Assembly: GCA_020199775.1 (NCBI GenBank)
Contig: JAIVJZ010000004.1
Location: 186,001 to 250,000, forward strand
DNA length: 64,000 nucleotides
DNA from: Acidobacteriota bacterium
GTDB lineage: Bacteria > Acidobacteriota > Blastocatellia > Pyrinomonadales > Pyrinomonadaceae
Direction of reading: 5' to 3'
A model generated the notes under the pieces. The model was not told where the DNA came from. It saw nothing but the letters and a program-made list of their open reading frames with translations, and ran no database searches. Positions 9,235-18,032 of this stretch are shown in pieces. A program made the translations under genes and the position numbers. Numbering within the stretch: position 1 is the stretch's first letter; every line of letters begins with the position of its first letter.

Positions 9235-10272
9235 TTGAATAGGGTGATTCGCAAAAATAGCTTAACTGACGCGCCAATGCATCGAAGGGAAGTGACAAAG
9301 CTTAATCCGAACCGCAGCCCGGTTTTATTGATTGCGGCGTTCGCGGCGATCTATATTTTTTGGGGCTCGACGTATCTCGCCATCAAATACGCAATTGAAA
9401 CTCTGCCGCCGTTTCTGATGGCGGGCGCGAGGTTCGTGTTGGCAGGTTCGATCCTGATAGCGTGGGCGCGGTTTTCCAAAGACTACGAACCACCTCAGCC
9501 CGCGCACTGGCGAACGAGTATGATTGTCGGAACGCTTTTGCTTCTCGGCGGCAATGGCGGCGTGGTTTTTGCCGAGCGCCATCTCACATCGAGCCTTGCC
9601 GCGCTACTTGTCGCGACCGAACCTTTCTGGATCGTGCTCTTAAGCTGGCTGTGGCTGAAAGGCGCACGTCCGAATTGGAAAGTCGCGCTCGGGTTGGCAG
9701 TCGGGTTTTTCGGCGTCTGGCTGTTGATTAGCGGGCAGGATACAGGGGCCGCGGCACAATCCGGTTCGGCGCAGCTTTTCGGCACGATTGCCGTTATCGC
9801 CGCGGCTCTTTCGTGGGCGACCGGCTCGCTTTACGGGCTTCGCATGCCCGTACCGAAATCTTCGTTTTTGACGGCGGGGATGCAGATGTTTTCGGGCGGC
9901 TCGATTTTGCTTCTCGTGAGTTTAATCGCGGGCGAATGGTCAAGTTTTAATATCTCCGAAGTTTCAAGCAACTCTTGGTTAGGGCTTCTTTATTTAATCG
10001 TTTTCGGTTCGCTGATCGCCTTCACAGCTTACAGTTGGCTGCTGAAAAACACGCAGCCGGCGATGGTCGCGACTTATGCGTACGTTAATCCGATTATTGC
10101 CGTCTTCCTGGGCTGGTTAATCGCGGGCGAATCTTTTACGGGACAGATGCTGATCGGGGCGGGCGTGATTGTCGGTTCGGTTGCGTTGATAACTTCTAAT
10201 AGTGAAGACAAAGAGACGCGGGATTTGGACATTGAAACAAGTAAATGCCCAAATTTTTCAACTTCGCCTTAG
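9235..10272 (+). CDS. EamA/DMT-family transporter (YedA-like); start may be internal
   Basis: FWGSTYLAIKYAIETLPPFLMAGARFVLAGSI... and repeated TM halves. Confidence 0.88.
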   Translation: MNRVIRKNSLTDAPMHRREVTKLNPNRSPVLLIAAFAAIYIFWGSTYLAIKYAIETLPPFLMAGARFVLAGSILIAWARFSKDYEPPQPAHWRTSMIVGTLLLLGGNGGVVFAERHLTSSLAALLVATEPFWIVLLSWLWLKGARPNWKVALGLAVGFFGVWLLISGQDTGAAAQSGSAQLFGTIAVIAAALSWATGSLYGLRMPVPKSSFLTAGMQMFSGGSILLLVSLIAGEWSSFNISEVSSNSWLGLLYLIVFGSLIAFTAYSWLLKNTQPAMVATYAYVNPIIAVFLGWLIAGESFTGQMLIGAGVIVGSVALITSNSEDKETRDLDIETSKCPNFSTSP

Positions 10273-10382
10273 CAAGACGAGATACAACTTCTACGCAAGC
10301 CTTTTGGCATGATCCGGTGCGGATTAGTTTATTGGATGTTTATGAGTTGAAAACTCTGAAAGATTCTGCCGGAGCGAATACT

Positions 10383-11003
10383 ATGACCATACTACAATCA
10401 AAGAAAGCGTTCTTCGTTTTGCTCATTTTGTTTTGCGGCAGCTATTCGATGAATGCCCAAAATCCAACTGAGTCTGAGCTTCGCGGCGTGAGCTTGAAGC
10501 CGGTTCGCTCGGACGCTGGAGGGGAGTCGAATAATTTATCCGGCGCTTCCAATTCATCGCCAAACACCGGCAATTCATTGTCGAACAACGCGCCGCAAAC
10601 TTCCGATTCTGAAATGACGAAAGTGCGACGGGCGATAGATGCCGGAAACGCTGTCTGGGTGGAGGCGTGGGCCAAGGGGGACGCGACGATGCTTCTTGAC
10701 ACGTTCACGGCGGACGGAAAAGAACTGGTCGCGGGCGGCAAAGTCTTTAAAGGTCGCAAACAAATTCTCGCCTTGATGAGCGATACGATGAGTAAGCGCG
10801 GAGGGAAAGCGAAACTCACAGTTACTACGACGGACGTGTGGCTCGATTTAAATACCGCTTACGAAACGGGCACGGCGGTTTATGAGTTTACGGTTGACGG
10901 ACGGCCACAAACATTGGAGCGGCGATATTTTACCATTTGGAAAAGGCAGTCGAACCGCGGAGTGTGGAAAATCTACGCTAACACGGGCGTCGCCAAACAG
11001 TGA
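10383..11003 (+). CDS. Secreted NTF2-like (DUF4440/SnoaL-type) protein
   Basis: Signal-like MTILQSKKAFFVLLILFCGSYSMNA; VWVEAWAKGDATMLLDTFTADGKELVAGGKVFKGRKQI. Confidence 0.75.
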   Translation: MTILQSKKAFFVLLILFCGSYSMNAQNPTESELRGVSLKPVRSDAGGESNNLSGASNSSPNTGNSLSNNAPQTSDSEMTKVRRAIDAGNAVWVEAWAKGDATMLLDTFTADGKELVAGGKVFKGRKQILALMSDTMSKRGGKAKLTVTTTDVWLDLNTAYETGTAVYEFTVDGRPQTLERRYFTIWKRQSNRGVWKIYANTGVAKQ

Positions 11004-11171
11004 ATGAGCTTTTCCTGACACGAGTAATGACGGCCAAAACAAACTCCGCAACACGACCGGCAAATCTTGCTTATTAGACGAGCAGGCGGTCGTACTCGTC
11101 TTTGACCACCCGCTATTTCCGCGCGACTTCGACGCGGACGCACACGGCCGGGATGTGGATTATAATGTTGG

Positions 11172-12119
11172 ATGCTCGACTTTAGCATCAAACATATCGG
11201 CAACCCGCGGGAACTCGACACCCTCGTCGCCCGGCTGGCCTCGGCTCCTGCTCTCGCGCTCGACATCGAGACTGTCAACTGGTGGGATCGACAGGTCGAG
11301 CGGGTCTCCCTCATCCAACTGGCCTTCCGCGAAGGCGGCCGGCTGCGCGTCGCGGTCATCGACGCACTCGCCGAATTCTCGCTCGCTCCTCTCCAACCAA
11401 GCCTCGAATTGAACCCGGTGGTGAAAGCAATTCACAACGCGGCCTACGACGCGGTGCGTCTCTCGCGCCACTACCGTATCCACACCTCCCCGATCCACGA
11501 CACGATGCTGGCGGCGCGGCGCGGCGGCGAGAAACGTTATTCACTGCAAGCGCAGGTGCGGGCACACCTCGGGGTAGGGCTCGACAAAAGCGAACAGCGC
11601 GGCGATTGGGCTCGTCGGCCGCTCACCCACAAGCAATTGCGTTACGCCGCGCTGGACGCGGCCTGTACCCTGTTGCTCTACGAGAACCAGATAGCGAGGG
11701 GGTTGTCCGCAAGTTATCAACTGCGGGAGGTGTCGCCGTCAACCCAAACATCGCTGCCCTTGGGTGACGCGGAGCATCCCGCCGCCGGTCTCGTCGAAAT
11801 ACCAAAAGTTGCCGGTGCGAAAGCCCCGGCGGCGGGGGGATTGAATACGCCCGCCGCGGCTTTGCTCGGCGTAGTGACCGAATTAAACGGGCGTTACAGT
11901 CCCGAACGTCTCGCCGTTTCCGCGGGTAGTGAGCGGGTGGGATTAGCCGGCTGGATCATTGATCGGGTGTTGGGTCGGGAGGCGGATATAGATGAGGACA
12001 CCGCAAAACTCGGAATAGCCGAACTCCTCGAACGGGGGCTCATCAGTCTCAACGCGGCGCGCCGGTTAGAAGCGACCGAGTCGGGTCTGCGTCTGTGGAC
12101 TCAACAAAAGCCGGGGTGA
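11172..12119 (+). CDS. Ribonuclease D-like 3'-5' exonuclease
   Basis: LALDIETVNW...VKAIHNAAYDAVRLSRHY..IHDTMLAAR...YAALDAACTLLLYE. Confidence 0.8.
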   Translation: MLDFSIKHIGNPRELDTLVARLASAPALALDIETVNWWDRQVERVSLIQLAFREGGRLRVAVIDALAEFSLAPLQPSLELNPVVKAIHNAAYDAVRLSRHYRIHTSPIHDTMLAARRGGEKRYSLQAQVRAHLGVGLDKSEQRGDWARRPLTHKQLRYAALDAACTLLLYENQIARGLSASYQLREVSPSTQTSLPLGDAEHPAAGLVEIPKVAGAKAPAAGGLNTPAAALLGVVTELNGRYSPERLAVSAGSERVGLAGWIIDRVLGREADIDEDTAKLGIAELLERGLISLNAARRLEATESGLRLWTQQKPG

Positions 12120-12241
12120 TACGACCCCGCCCGATCATGTTCGTCGACATCCCCGTCCGTGCCTGTTCGTTTTGACGTCGTGTGCTCAAGCTCGATTCCA
12201 ACCCGCACCGGCAATGTGTATCCGAACTTGAGATAAAATGA

Positions 12242-12269
12242 GGAGGCGTCGATCCGATTCGACGCCTCC
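12242..12269. terminator. Hairpin between convergent genes (GGAGGCGTCGA-N6-TCGACGCCTCC)
   Basis: 11-bp perfect inverted repeat. Confidence 0.6.
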
Positions 12270-12317
12270 CGGTGATTTCAGCTGACGCTGAACAGTCGCA
12301 TTCGCTCCCTCAACAAT

Positions 12318-14054
12318 TTACGGTTGGCCGAAACGGTTGCGGTATTCGAAGGAGTGGAGGAAGCCGAAGATCAGCGTGCGGTAGTCGCCCGTCTGGACGT
12401 TCGGCGCACCGTTGGTCAGCACGTTCACCCACGCTTCAAAGCCGGCCTGTTCGGGGTCGCGGCGCAGGTAGCCGAAGTACTGCATGGCGACGAACCCGCG
12501 ATAGAAGAAACGCGTCTGCACTTCCTGACTCTCGATGAAGGCGCGCAACGTCTGCGCCGCAGTCTTCGTGCCGCTGCTCATCCCGGCGACGAGTTGCGCG
12601 CGATTGGCGAGCGTGACGTTCGCGGTTCTCTCCAACTTGCCGACGAACGCCTCGGCGTTGGCCGCGCCCGTCAACCCGTTGTAGAGGGTGTTGAACTCCG
12701 GCCGCGCCATGAACTCGGTGATGAAGGCGTTCTTGCTCGCTTCCAACTCGGCGGCGTTTTGCGGCATGCCGAGGCGAGCCATGTCGGGCATGAACTCCGC
12801 GTAGCGCGGCATGCGGCCGAGCGCGGCGTCGTAGAGGCGGTAGACGAAGTAGCCGCGCCCGCTGAATTCGGGCGAGCGGTAGAAGCCCGAAGAGATTTGC
12901 ACGCGGTCGCAGTCGGGGTTCGTCGAACCGTAGCCGTTGTTCGGGCACTTGGCGAGCACGCCGAGCCACGCGTCGAGTCCGCCCTGTTCGGGCGCGCGGT
13001 TGAGGAAGTCGAGATATTGCTGGCGCACGAAGAAGTTGCCGTCTTCGAGCGGGTTGGCCGCCGGGGCAATCGCGCCGAACACGCCCGCCAAGATGGTCGC
13101 GCCCGTCGTGTTGTTGACGACGGCGACGGTCGTGCCGTTGGCGACGGCGGGGACACTGTTGCCGTCGTTCGTGTTCAATTCAAGTTCGCCACGGAAGAAA
13201 GAGTTGAGGACGATCTGGCCGATGCTGACGTTGTTGACCAGCACTCTGAACGTCGTCCCCGCGGGCAAGTTCACGTCTTGAATTTCGACGTTCAGACGGC
13301 GGCCGTCCGGGCGTCGGCGGAAATCAGCGTGGCCTTGCGGCATCATGCCGCTGATGGCCGCACCCGCGAGCGGGATGCGGACGCGGACTTCACCGCCGGG
13401 GCCGGGCGTCGGCATGGGCGTCGGGCTCGGCGTCGGGCCGGGCGTCGGCAGCGACTGCGAGAACGTGCCCGCGATAATGGTCGTCCCCGTGCGATCCGAG
13501 ATGACGATGCCCGTGCCGTTGACGACGGGCGGGGTCGTCTGCCCGTGGTCGGTTCTTAGTTCGATCTCGCCTTTGAGCGAGTCGATCACGATCTGGCCGA
13601 CGCGCACGTTGTCCACGAGCACGTTCAGCACGGTGCCGTCCGGCAAATTCACGTTCTCGATCCTGATTCTCAAGCGACGGCTGCCCTCGGCCTCGCGTCG
13701 AAATTCCGCTTCGCCGCGAGGCGTTGCGCCGTTGAGACTCGCGCCGACGAGCCGAATTTCCATTCTCGCTTCCAAACCTTGACCGGGAGAAGGACTCGGA
13801 GAAGGACTCGGCGACGGACTCGGCGATGCCGTGGGGCTGGGTGAAGGCGACGGCGTGGCCGACGGCGACGGGCTCGGAGTAGCCGTCGGACTCGGCGTGG
13901 GCGTCGCTTGCGGCGGGCTGATGAACGCGCCGCCACCAATGTTACCGGCGTAAGCCGGGGAACTATTCAGGACGAACAGGGTGAGAAGAAGAATGATCCC
14001 CGCCGCGCCCCTCCGCAAATTAAATGACTGTATGTTGCCTTTCAGAAAACTCAT
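12318..14054 (-). CDS. Secreted protein with (TP/SP)n linker, two tandem homologous domains and C-terminal DUF4214-like region
   Basis: ARMEIRLVGASLNGATPRGEAEFR... duplicated as EVRVRIPLAGAAISGMMPQGHADFR...; FFVRQQYLDFLNRAPEQGGLDAWL...VRQQYFGYLRRDPEQAGFEAWV-type repeats. Confidence 0.8.
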   Translation of the reverse strand: MSFLKGNIQSFNLRRGAAGIILLLTLFVLNSSPAYAGNIGGGAFISPPQATPTPSPTATPSPSPSATPSPSPSPTASPSPSPSPSPSPSPGQGLEARMEIRLVGASLNGATPRGEAEFRREAEGSRRLRIRIENVNLPDGTVLNVLVDNVRVGQIVIDSLKGEIELRTDHGQTTPPVVNGTGIVISDRTGTTIIAGTFSQSLPTPGPTPSPTPMPTPGPGGEVRVRIPLAGAAISGMMPQGHADFRRRPDGRRLNVEIQDVNLPAGTTFRVLVNNVSIGQIVLNSFFRGELELNTNDGNSVPAVANGTTVAVVNNTTGATILAGVFGAIAPAANPLEDGNFFVRQQYLDFLNRAPEQGGLDAWLGVLAKCPNNGYGSTNPDCDRVQISSGFYRSPEFSGRGYFVYRLYDAALGRMPRYAEFMPDMARLGMPQNAAELEASKNAFITEFMARPEFNTLYNGLTGAANAEAFVGKLERTANVTLANRAQLVAGMSSGTKTAAQTLRAFIESQEVQTRFFYRGFVAMQYFGYLRRDPEQAGFEAWVNVLTNGAPNVQTGDYRTLIFGFLHSFEYRNRFGQP

Positions 14055-14286
14055 TTCTTTTTCCCTTCAACTACAAAAAATCGCGCCCCTTGATGCGCCC
14101 TGTGACATGAACTTTGCGAGCCGCCCTTGACCGAACAAACTGCGCCCGCCATTTACCACGCACACGGCTCATTACAACCGCCGTGCCAGTTCGGCAAAAC
14201 CTTGGAAAACGCGATGTCCGGGGCAAAAAACGCGTGCGTGCCGCTTCCGAACCGGCGACGAAAACTGTTTCGGACGATAAAAAGTG

Positions 14287-14378
14287 ATACTTGATTCGCA
14301 CAACTTCGCAGGCGACACGGCTTGACGCAGGTTTAGCCGCATAAACACGGGTTTTTCTCGAAACTGCGAATCAAGTAT
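14287..14378. repeat. 14-bp perfect inverted repeat ATACTTGATTCGCA...TGCGAATCAAGTAT, 64-nt spacer
   Basis: Read directly at 14287-14300 and 14365-14378. Confidence 0.8.
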
Positions 14379-14771
14379 GCGATGCGAAAGAGGTATACAG
14401 TTTTGTGGGCTGATTTGAGGGCGTCGAGATGCCTTCGGAATTGTTTTTTCGGATGAAATATCGGCGTCGGAGGCCGTGAAAGTCCGTTTTACCGGGGCTT
14501 TATCAAAATCTCGAAAAAGCCGTCGATGACACAGTCAAGGCACGGAGCCGGAAATGTCGCGTTCATTATAGCTGGCATGATTGTTGCACTATGGTAAATG
14601 CGTAAGTTAAGCGGAAGATGGCATTAAAATCGCTGTTTGAGGGAAGTTTGTAGCAACGTTTCCATGCTCCGAGTCCTCAAACCTTGCGCCATCCGGTTCA
14701 ATCTTTTGCAGGCTAATATTCCCCTTTGTCGTTCGTGCGAAAAGAGTTTTCAAGCCATTCTCCATACTGAA

Positions 14772-16844
14772 ATGAAAAGAAATAACCATTCCGCCAGCAA
14801 AAGTTTTATCGCCCTTTTCGTCCTCGCGTCGCTGTGCCTCGGCAACTTCGGCGGGCTGACGGCGCGCGGGCAATTTTTGCCGGGCGGAAAGGGCGCTCAG
14901 TCGGCCGGGAAATCCGGTTCTCTGGCGACCAAAAACAAAGTCGCGGCCACGCCCCCGGCGAAATACGGCGCGCGACTCGATAAACTCTCGCCCGATCTGG
15001 CGCAACAGTTAATCCGTTCGGTTAATCGCAAGAAAATCTTTCGCGTCATCTGCCGCTTGAACGCCCCGGCCGGGAGCGGCGTCGAGGCCATCTATACGCG
15101 GCCGCGCGTGCGCGTCAATTACGCTTTCCAGAATTCCAGCATCGTGAGCGCGGAGATGCCCGCGACCGACGTGTTTGAGTTGACGAGGTTCGCGGAAATT
15201 TCCTACATCACGCCCGACCGAGAGGTGCGCACGCTCGGCCACGTCTCCGCGACGACCGGCGCAGACCTCGTGCGCGCACAGGCGACCGGCGGGCTCGACG
15301 GGACGGGCATCGGCATCGCCGTGCTCGATTCGGGCATCAAGCGCAGCCACAAATCTTTCCGCGACGGGCGCACCGACGACAGCGACGTGCGCATTGTGGC
15401 CGAAGGGGATTTCGTCGACTACGGCAACGCCTCCGACCAGTACGGGCACGGCACGCACGTCGCCTCGCTCGCGGGCGGCAACGGCCGCATCGCCAACGCC
15501 GCTTACGTCGGCATCGCGCCGAACGCGAACATCGTCAACCTGCGCGTGTTGGACAACGAGGGGCGCGGCTCGGTCTCGTCCGTGTTGCGCGCGCTCGACT
15601 GGGTGATGACGAATCGCGCGCTCTACAACATCCGTGTCGTCAACCTGAGCCTCGGCATGCCCGCCGTCGATTCATACCGGAACGACCCGGTCTGTCTCGC
15701 GGTGCGTCGTCTGGTTGACGCAGGAATAGTGGTGGTCGCCGCGGCGGGCAACAACGGCAAGACCGACGACGGGCAAAAAGTTTACGGTCAGATTCACTCG
15801 CCCGGCATCGAGCCTTCGGCGATCACCGTCGGGGCGACGAACACCTTCGGCACGAACGAGCGCGGCGACGACGCGGTCGCCTCTTACAGTTCGCGCGGCC
15901 CGACGCGCGGCAGCTACATCGACGCGGCGAACGTCCGTCATTTCGACAATCTGCTGAAGCCCGAACTCGTCGCGCCCGGCAACAAGTTGGTCGGCGCGCA
16001 GGCCGAAGGGGAATGCCCTGAAGACGTGGACGATTGCGGCGCGAAGAATTTCCTGCTCACGCGTAACCCGCAGATGGAGGCGGGCGTGAGCACGGACGAC
16101 AGCCGCGCGATGATGTTCATGAGCGGCACTTCGATGGCTGCCCCGCAGGTGGCCGGAGCGGCCGCGCTGCTCCTGCAAGTCAACCCGCATCTCACGCCGA
16201 ACATGATCAAAACGATCCTGATGTACACGGCGCAGCCGCTCAAAGGCTTCAACATGTTCGAGCAGGGCGCGGGCGGGCTTAACATCGAGGGCGCGGTCAG
16301 GCTCGCCAAACTCGTCCGCCGCGACATCACGAGCGGCACGCCGCTCGGCACGCCCCTGCTCACCGGCGCGCCCCCCACGCCGCGCACCACCATCGCCGGG
16401 CATGCGTTCGACTGGGCGCAAGGCGTCGTCCTCAACTACACCTTCGCCACCGGGCTCGACCTCATCACCGATTACCAACGCATCTACGACCTCGGCGTGA
16501 TCATGAGCGACGGCGTCATCATGAGTGACGGCGTGATCATGAGCGACACCGTCCTCATGCGGAATCCCGCCTTCCTCAGCGACGGCGTGATCATGAGCGA
16601 CCACATCCTGACGAGCGACGGCCGGATGCTCGGCAGCGGCACGCGCTACGTCGCGGTCGGCGTGATCATGAGCGACGGCGTGATCATCAGCGACGGGGTG
16701 CTGCGCGACGACGGCGTGATCATGAGCGACGGCGTGATCATGAGCGACGTGCTGCTGAAGTCTCTGGCGACGATGGCCGACGGAGACCGCACGAGTTATG
16801 CGCCCGTGGTGGTCGATACCGGCGAGGACTATCGAGGCTATTGA
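14772..16844 (+). CDS. S8 (subtilisin-like) serine peptidase with signal peptide and C-terminal GVIMSD repeat tail
   Basis: IAVLDSGIK / YGHGTHVASLAGG / GTSMAAPQVAGAAALLL catalytic motifs; start at MKRNNHSASKSFIALFVLASLCLG. Confidence 0.95.
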   Translation: MKRNNHSASKSFIALFVLASLCLGNFGGLTARGQFLPGGKGAQSAGKSGSLATKNKVAATPPAKYGARLDKLSPDLAQQLIRSVNRKKIFRVICRLNAPAGSGVEAIYTRPRVRVNYAFQNSSIVSAEMPATDVFELTRFAEISYITPDREVRTLGHVSATTGADLVRAQATGGLDGTGIGIAVLDSGIKRSHKSFRDGRTDDSDVRIVAEGDFVDYGNASDQYGHGTHVASLAGGNGRIANAAYVGIAPNANIVNLRVLDNEGRGSVSSVLRALDWVMTNRALYNIRVVNLSLGMPAVDSYRNDPVCLAVRRLVDAGIVVVAAAGNNGKTDDGQKVYGQIHSPGIEPSAITVGATNTFGTNERGDDAVASYSSRGPTRGSYIDAANVRHFDNLLKPELVAPGNKLVGAQAEGECPEDVDDCGAKNFLLTRNPQMEAGVSTDDSRAMMFMSGTSMAAPQVAGAAALLLQVNPHLTPNMIKTILMYTAQPLKGFNMFEQGAGGLNIEGAVRLAKLVRRDITSGTPLGTPLLTGAPPTPRTTIAGHAFDWAQGVVLNYTFATGLDLITDYQRIYDLGVIMSDGVIMSDGVIMSDTVLMRNPAFLSDGVIMSDHILTSDGRMLGSGTRYVAVGVIMSDGVIISDGVLRDDGVIMSDGVIMSDVLLKSLATMADGDRTSYAPVVVDTGEDYRGY
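16494..16770 (+). repeat. Tandem/interspersed 18-nt repeat GGCGTGATCATGAGCGAC encoding (GVIMSD)n
   Basis: Seven GVIMSD plus one GVIISD in the translation LGVIMSDGVIMSDGVIMSD...GVIMSDGVIISD...GVIMSDGVIMSD. Confidence 0.9.
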
Positions 16845-16919
16845 CGGCGCGTGCGGCATCACTCGCGCGAAAATGTTCTGCCATCTTGAACCCGTTCTCC
16901 GCTGGACACGTTTATTGCC

Positions 16920-17825
16920 ATGTCTCGAACGCCCGACTCCGCCCGCACAACGTCGCCTCGCCCGCACGCCTCGCCGGAAGGCGAACTTTCGTCGCCGCAA
17001 CTTCTCGCGCGCGGTCAGGAGGACGAAACTCTGAACTTTCTCGGCGCGAGTCCGGTGCAAAACGTCATCATGTCGAGCCTGATCCGCGACAACGGGTTTG
17101 AGCGAAAATTGAATCGGGGCGATTTTTACGTGTGCCGCGACGCGCGGGGCGAGACCACGGGCGTCGCTTTGATCGGGCATCACATCATCTTCGCGAGTCA
17201 ATGCGCCGAGGCTGTCGAGGCGTTTGCGCGCCGGGCGCGCGAGCAGCGCGACGCGCACGTCATTCTCGGCGAGCGCGAATCGGTCAAGCAATTCTGGTCT
17301 GGTTACGCGCGTGCGGGCGAGTCGCCGTTGCTGGTGCAGCGTGAATTACTGCTGGAACAGACGTGGCCGGTCGCGGTGCGCGAGTCCGTGCCGGAGTTGA
17401 GACCCGCGACGCTCGACGACTTGTCGCAGGTCGCCGCCGTACACGCGCGGTTGGCGTTTGAAGAGAGTTCGAGCAACCCGCTGGAGGTTGACCCGGAAGG
17501 TTTTCTCACGCGGTTGGCGCGCCGCATCGAGGCGGGGCGCATCTGGGTGTGGATCAAAGACGGACGTCTGATCTTCAAGACAGACATTTGTTCCGCGACG
17601 CCGGAAGTGATCTACCTCGAAGGCTTATACGTGAATCCCGAAGAGCGGGGCAAGGGCTACGGGGTGCGCTGCCTGTCGCAATTGAGCCGCGAGTTGTTGT
17701 TGCGCGCGCGGTCGCTTTGTTTGCTCGTCAACGAGCAGAACGAACCGGCGCAGGCCCTCTACCGCCGTGCGGGTTACAAACTGCACAGCCACTACGACAC
17801 CATCTATCTCCCGCCCAAGATTTGA
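16920..17825 (+). CDS. GNAT family N-acetyltransferase (DUF4081-like N-terminal region)
   Basis: IYLEGLYVNPEERGKGYGVRCLSQLSRELL...LCLLVNEQNEPAQALYRRAGY. Confidence 0.85.
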   Translation: MSRTPDSARTTSPRPHASPEGELSSPQLLARGQEDETLNFLGASPVQNVIMSSLIRDNGFERKLNRGDFYVCRDARGETTGVALIGHHIIFASQCAEAVEAFARRAREQRDAHVILGERESVKQFWSGYARAGESPLLVQRELLLEQTWPVAVRESVPELRPATLDDLSQVAAVHARLAFEESSSNPLEVDPEGFLTRLARRIEAGRIWVWIKDGRLIFKTDICSATPEVIYLEGLYVNPEERGKGYGVRCLSQLSRELLLRARSLCLLVNEQNEPAQALYRRAGYKLHSHYDTIYLPPKI

Positions 17826-18032
17826 AGCGCACCAGTCTTGTCTCTCCCGCGTCGGAACTTGTAATTTGTGATTTAGCAACGCAGCCACTATATTTAACTC
17901 CACAATCGGTCGGCATCCCTGAAGGGCTTTTCTTGCCTCTGTGTGGAAGAGAAGTGCGATGCCGGTCGCCGCGATGATTCGCGCGCGAATGGTATTTCGA
18001 GACGCGAAAATTCCTGTGGAGGCCGCCGGATA

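Noticed and set aside
12324-13559. 411-aa plus-strand ORF
   Set aside because: Antisense to the DUF4214-like gene; Arg/Val/Glu-biased, no domain
15672-17291. 539-aa minus-strand ORF with (VAHDHA)n repeats
   Set aside because: Antisense shadow of the S8 protease and its GVIMSD repeat; biased composition, no recognisable domain
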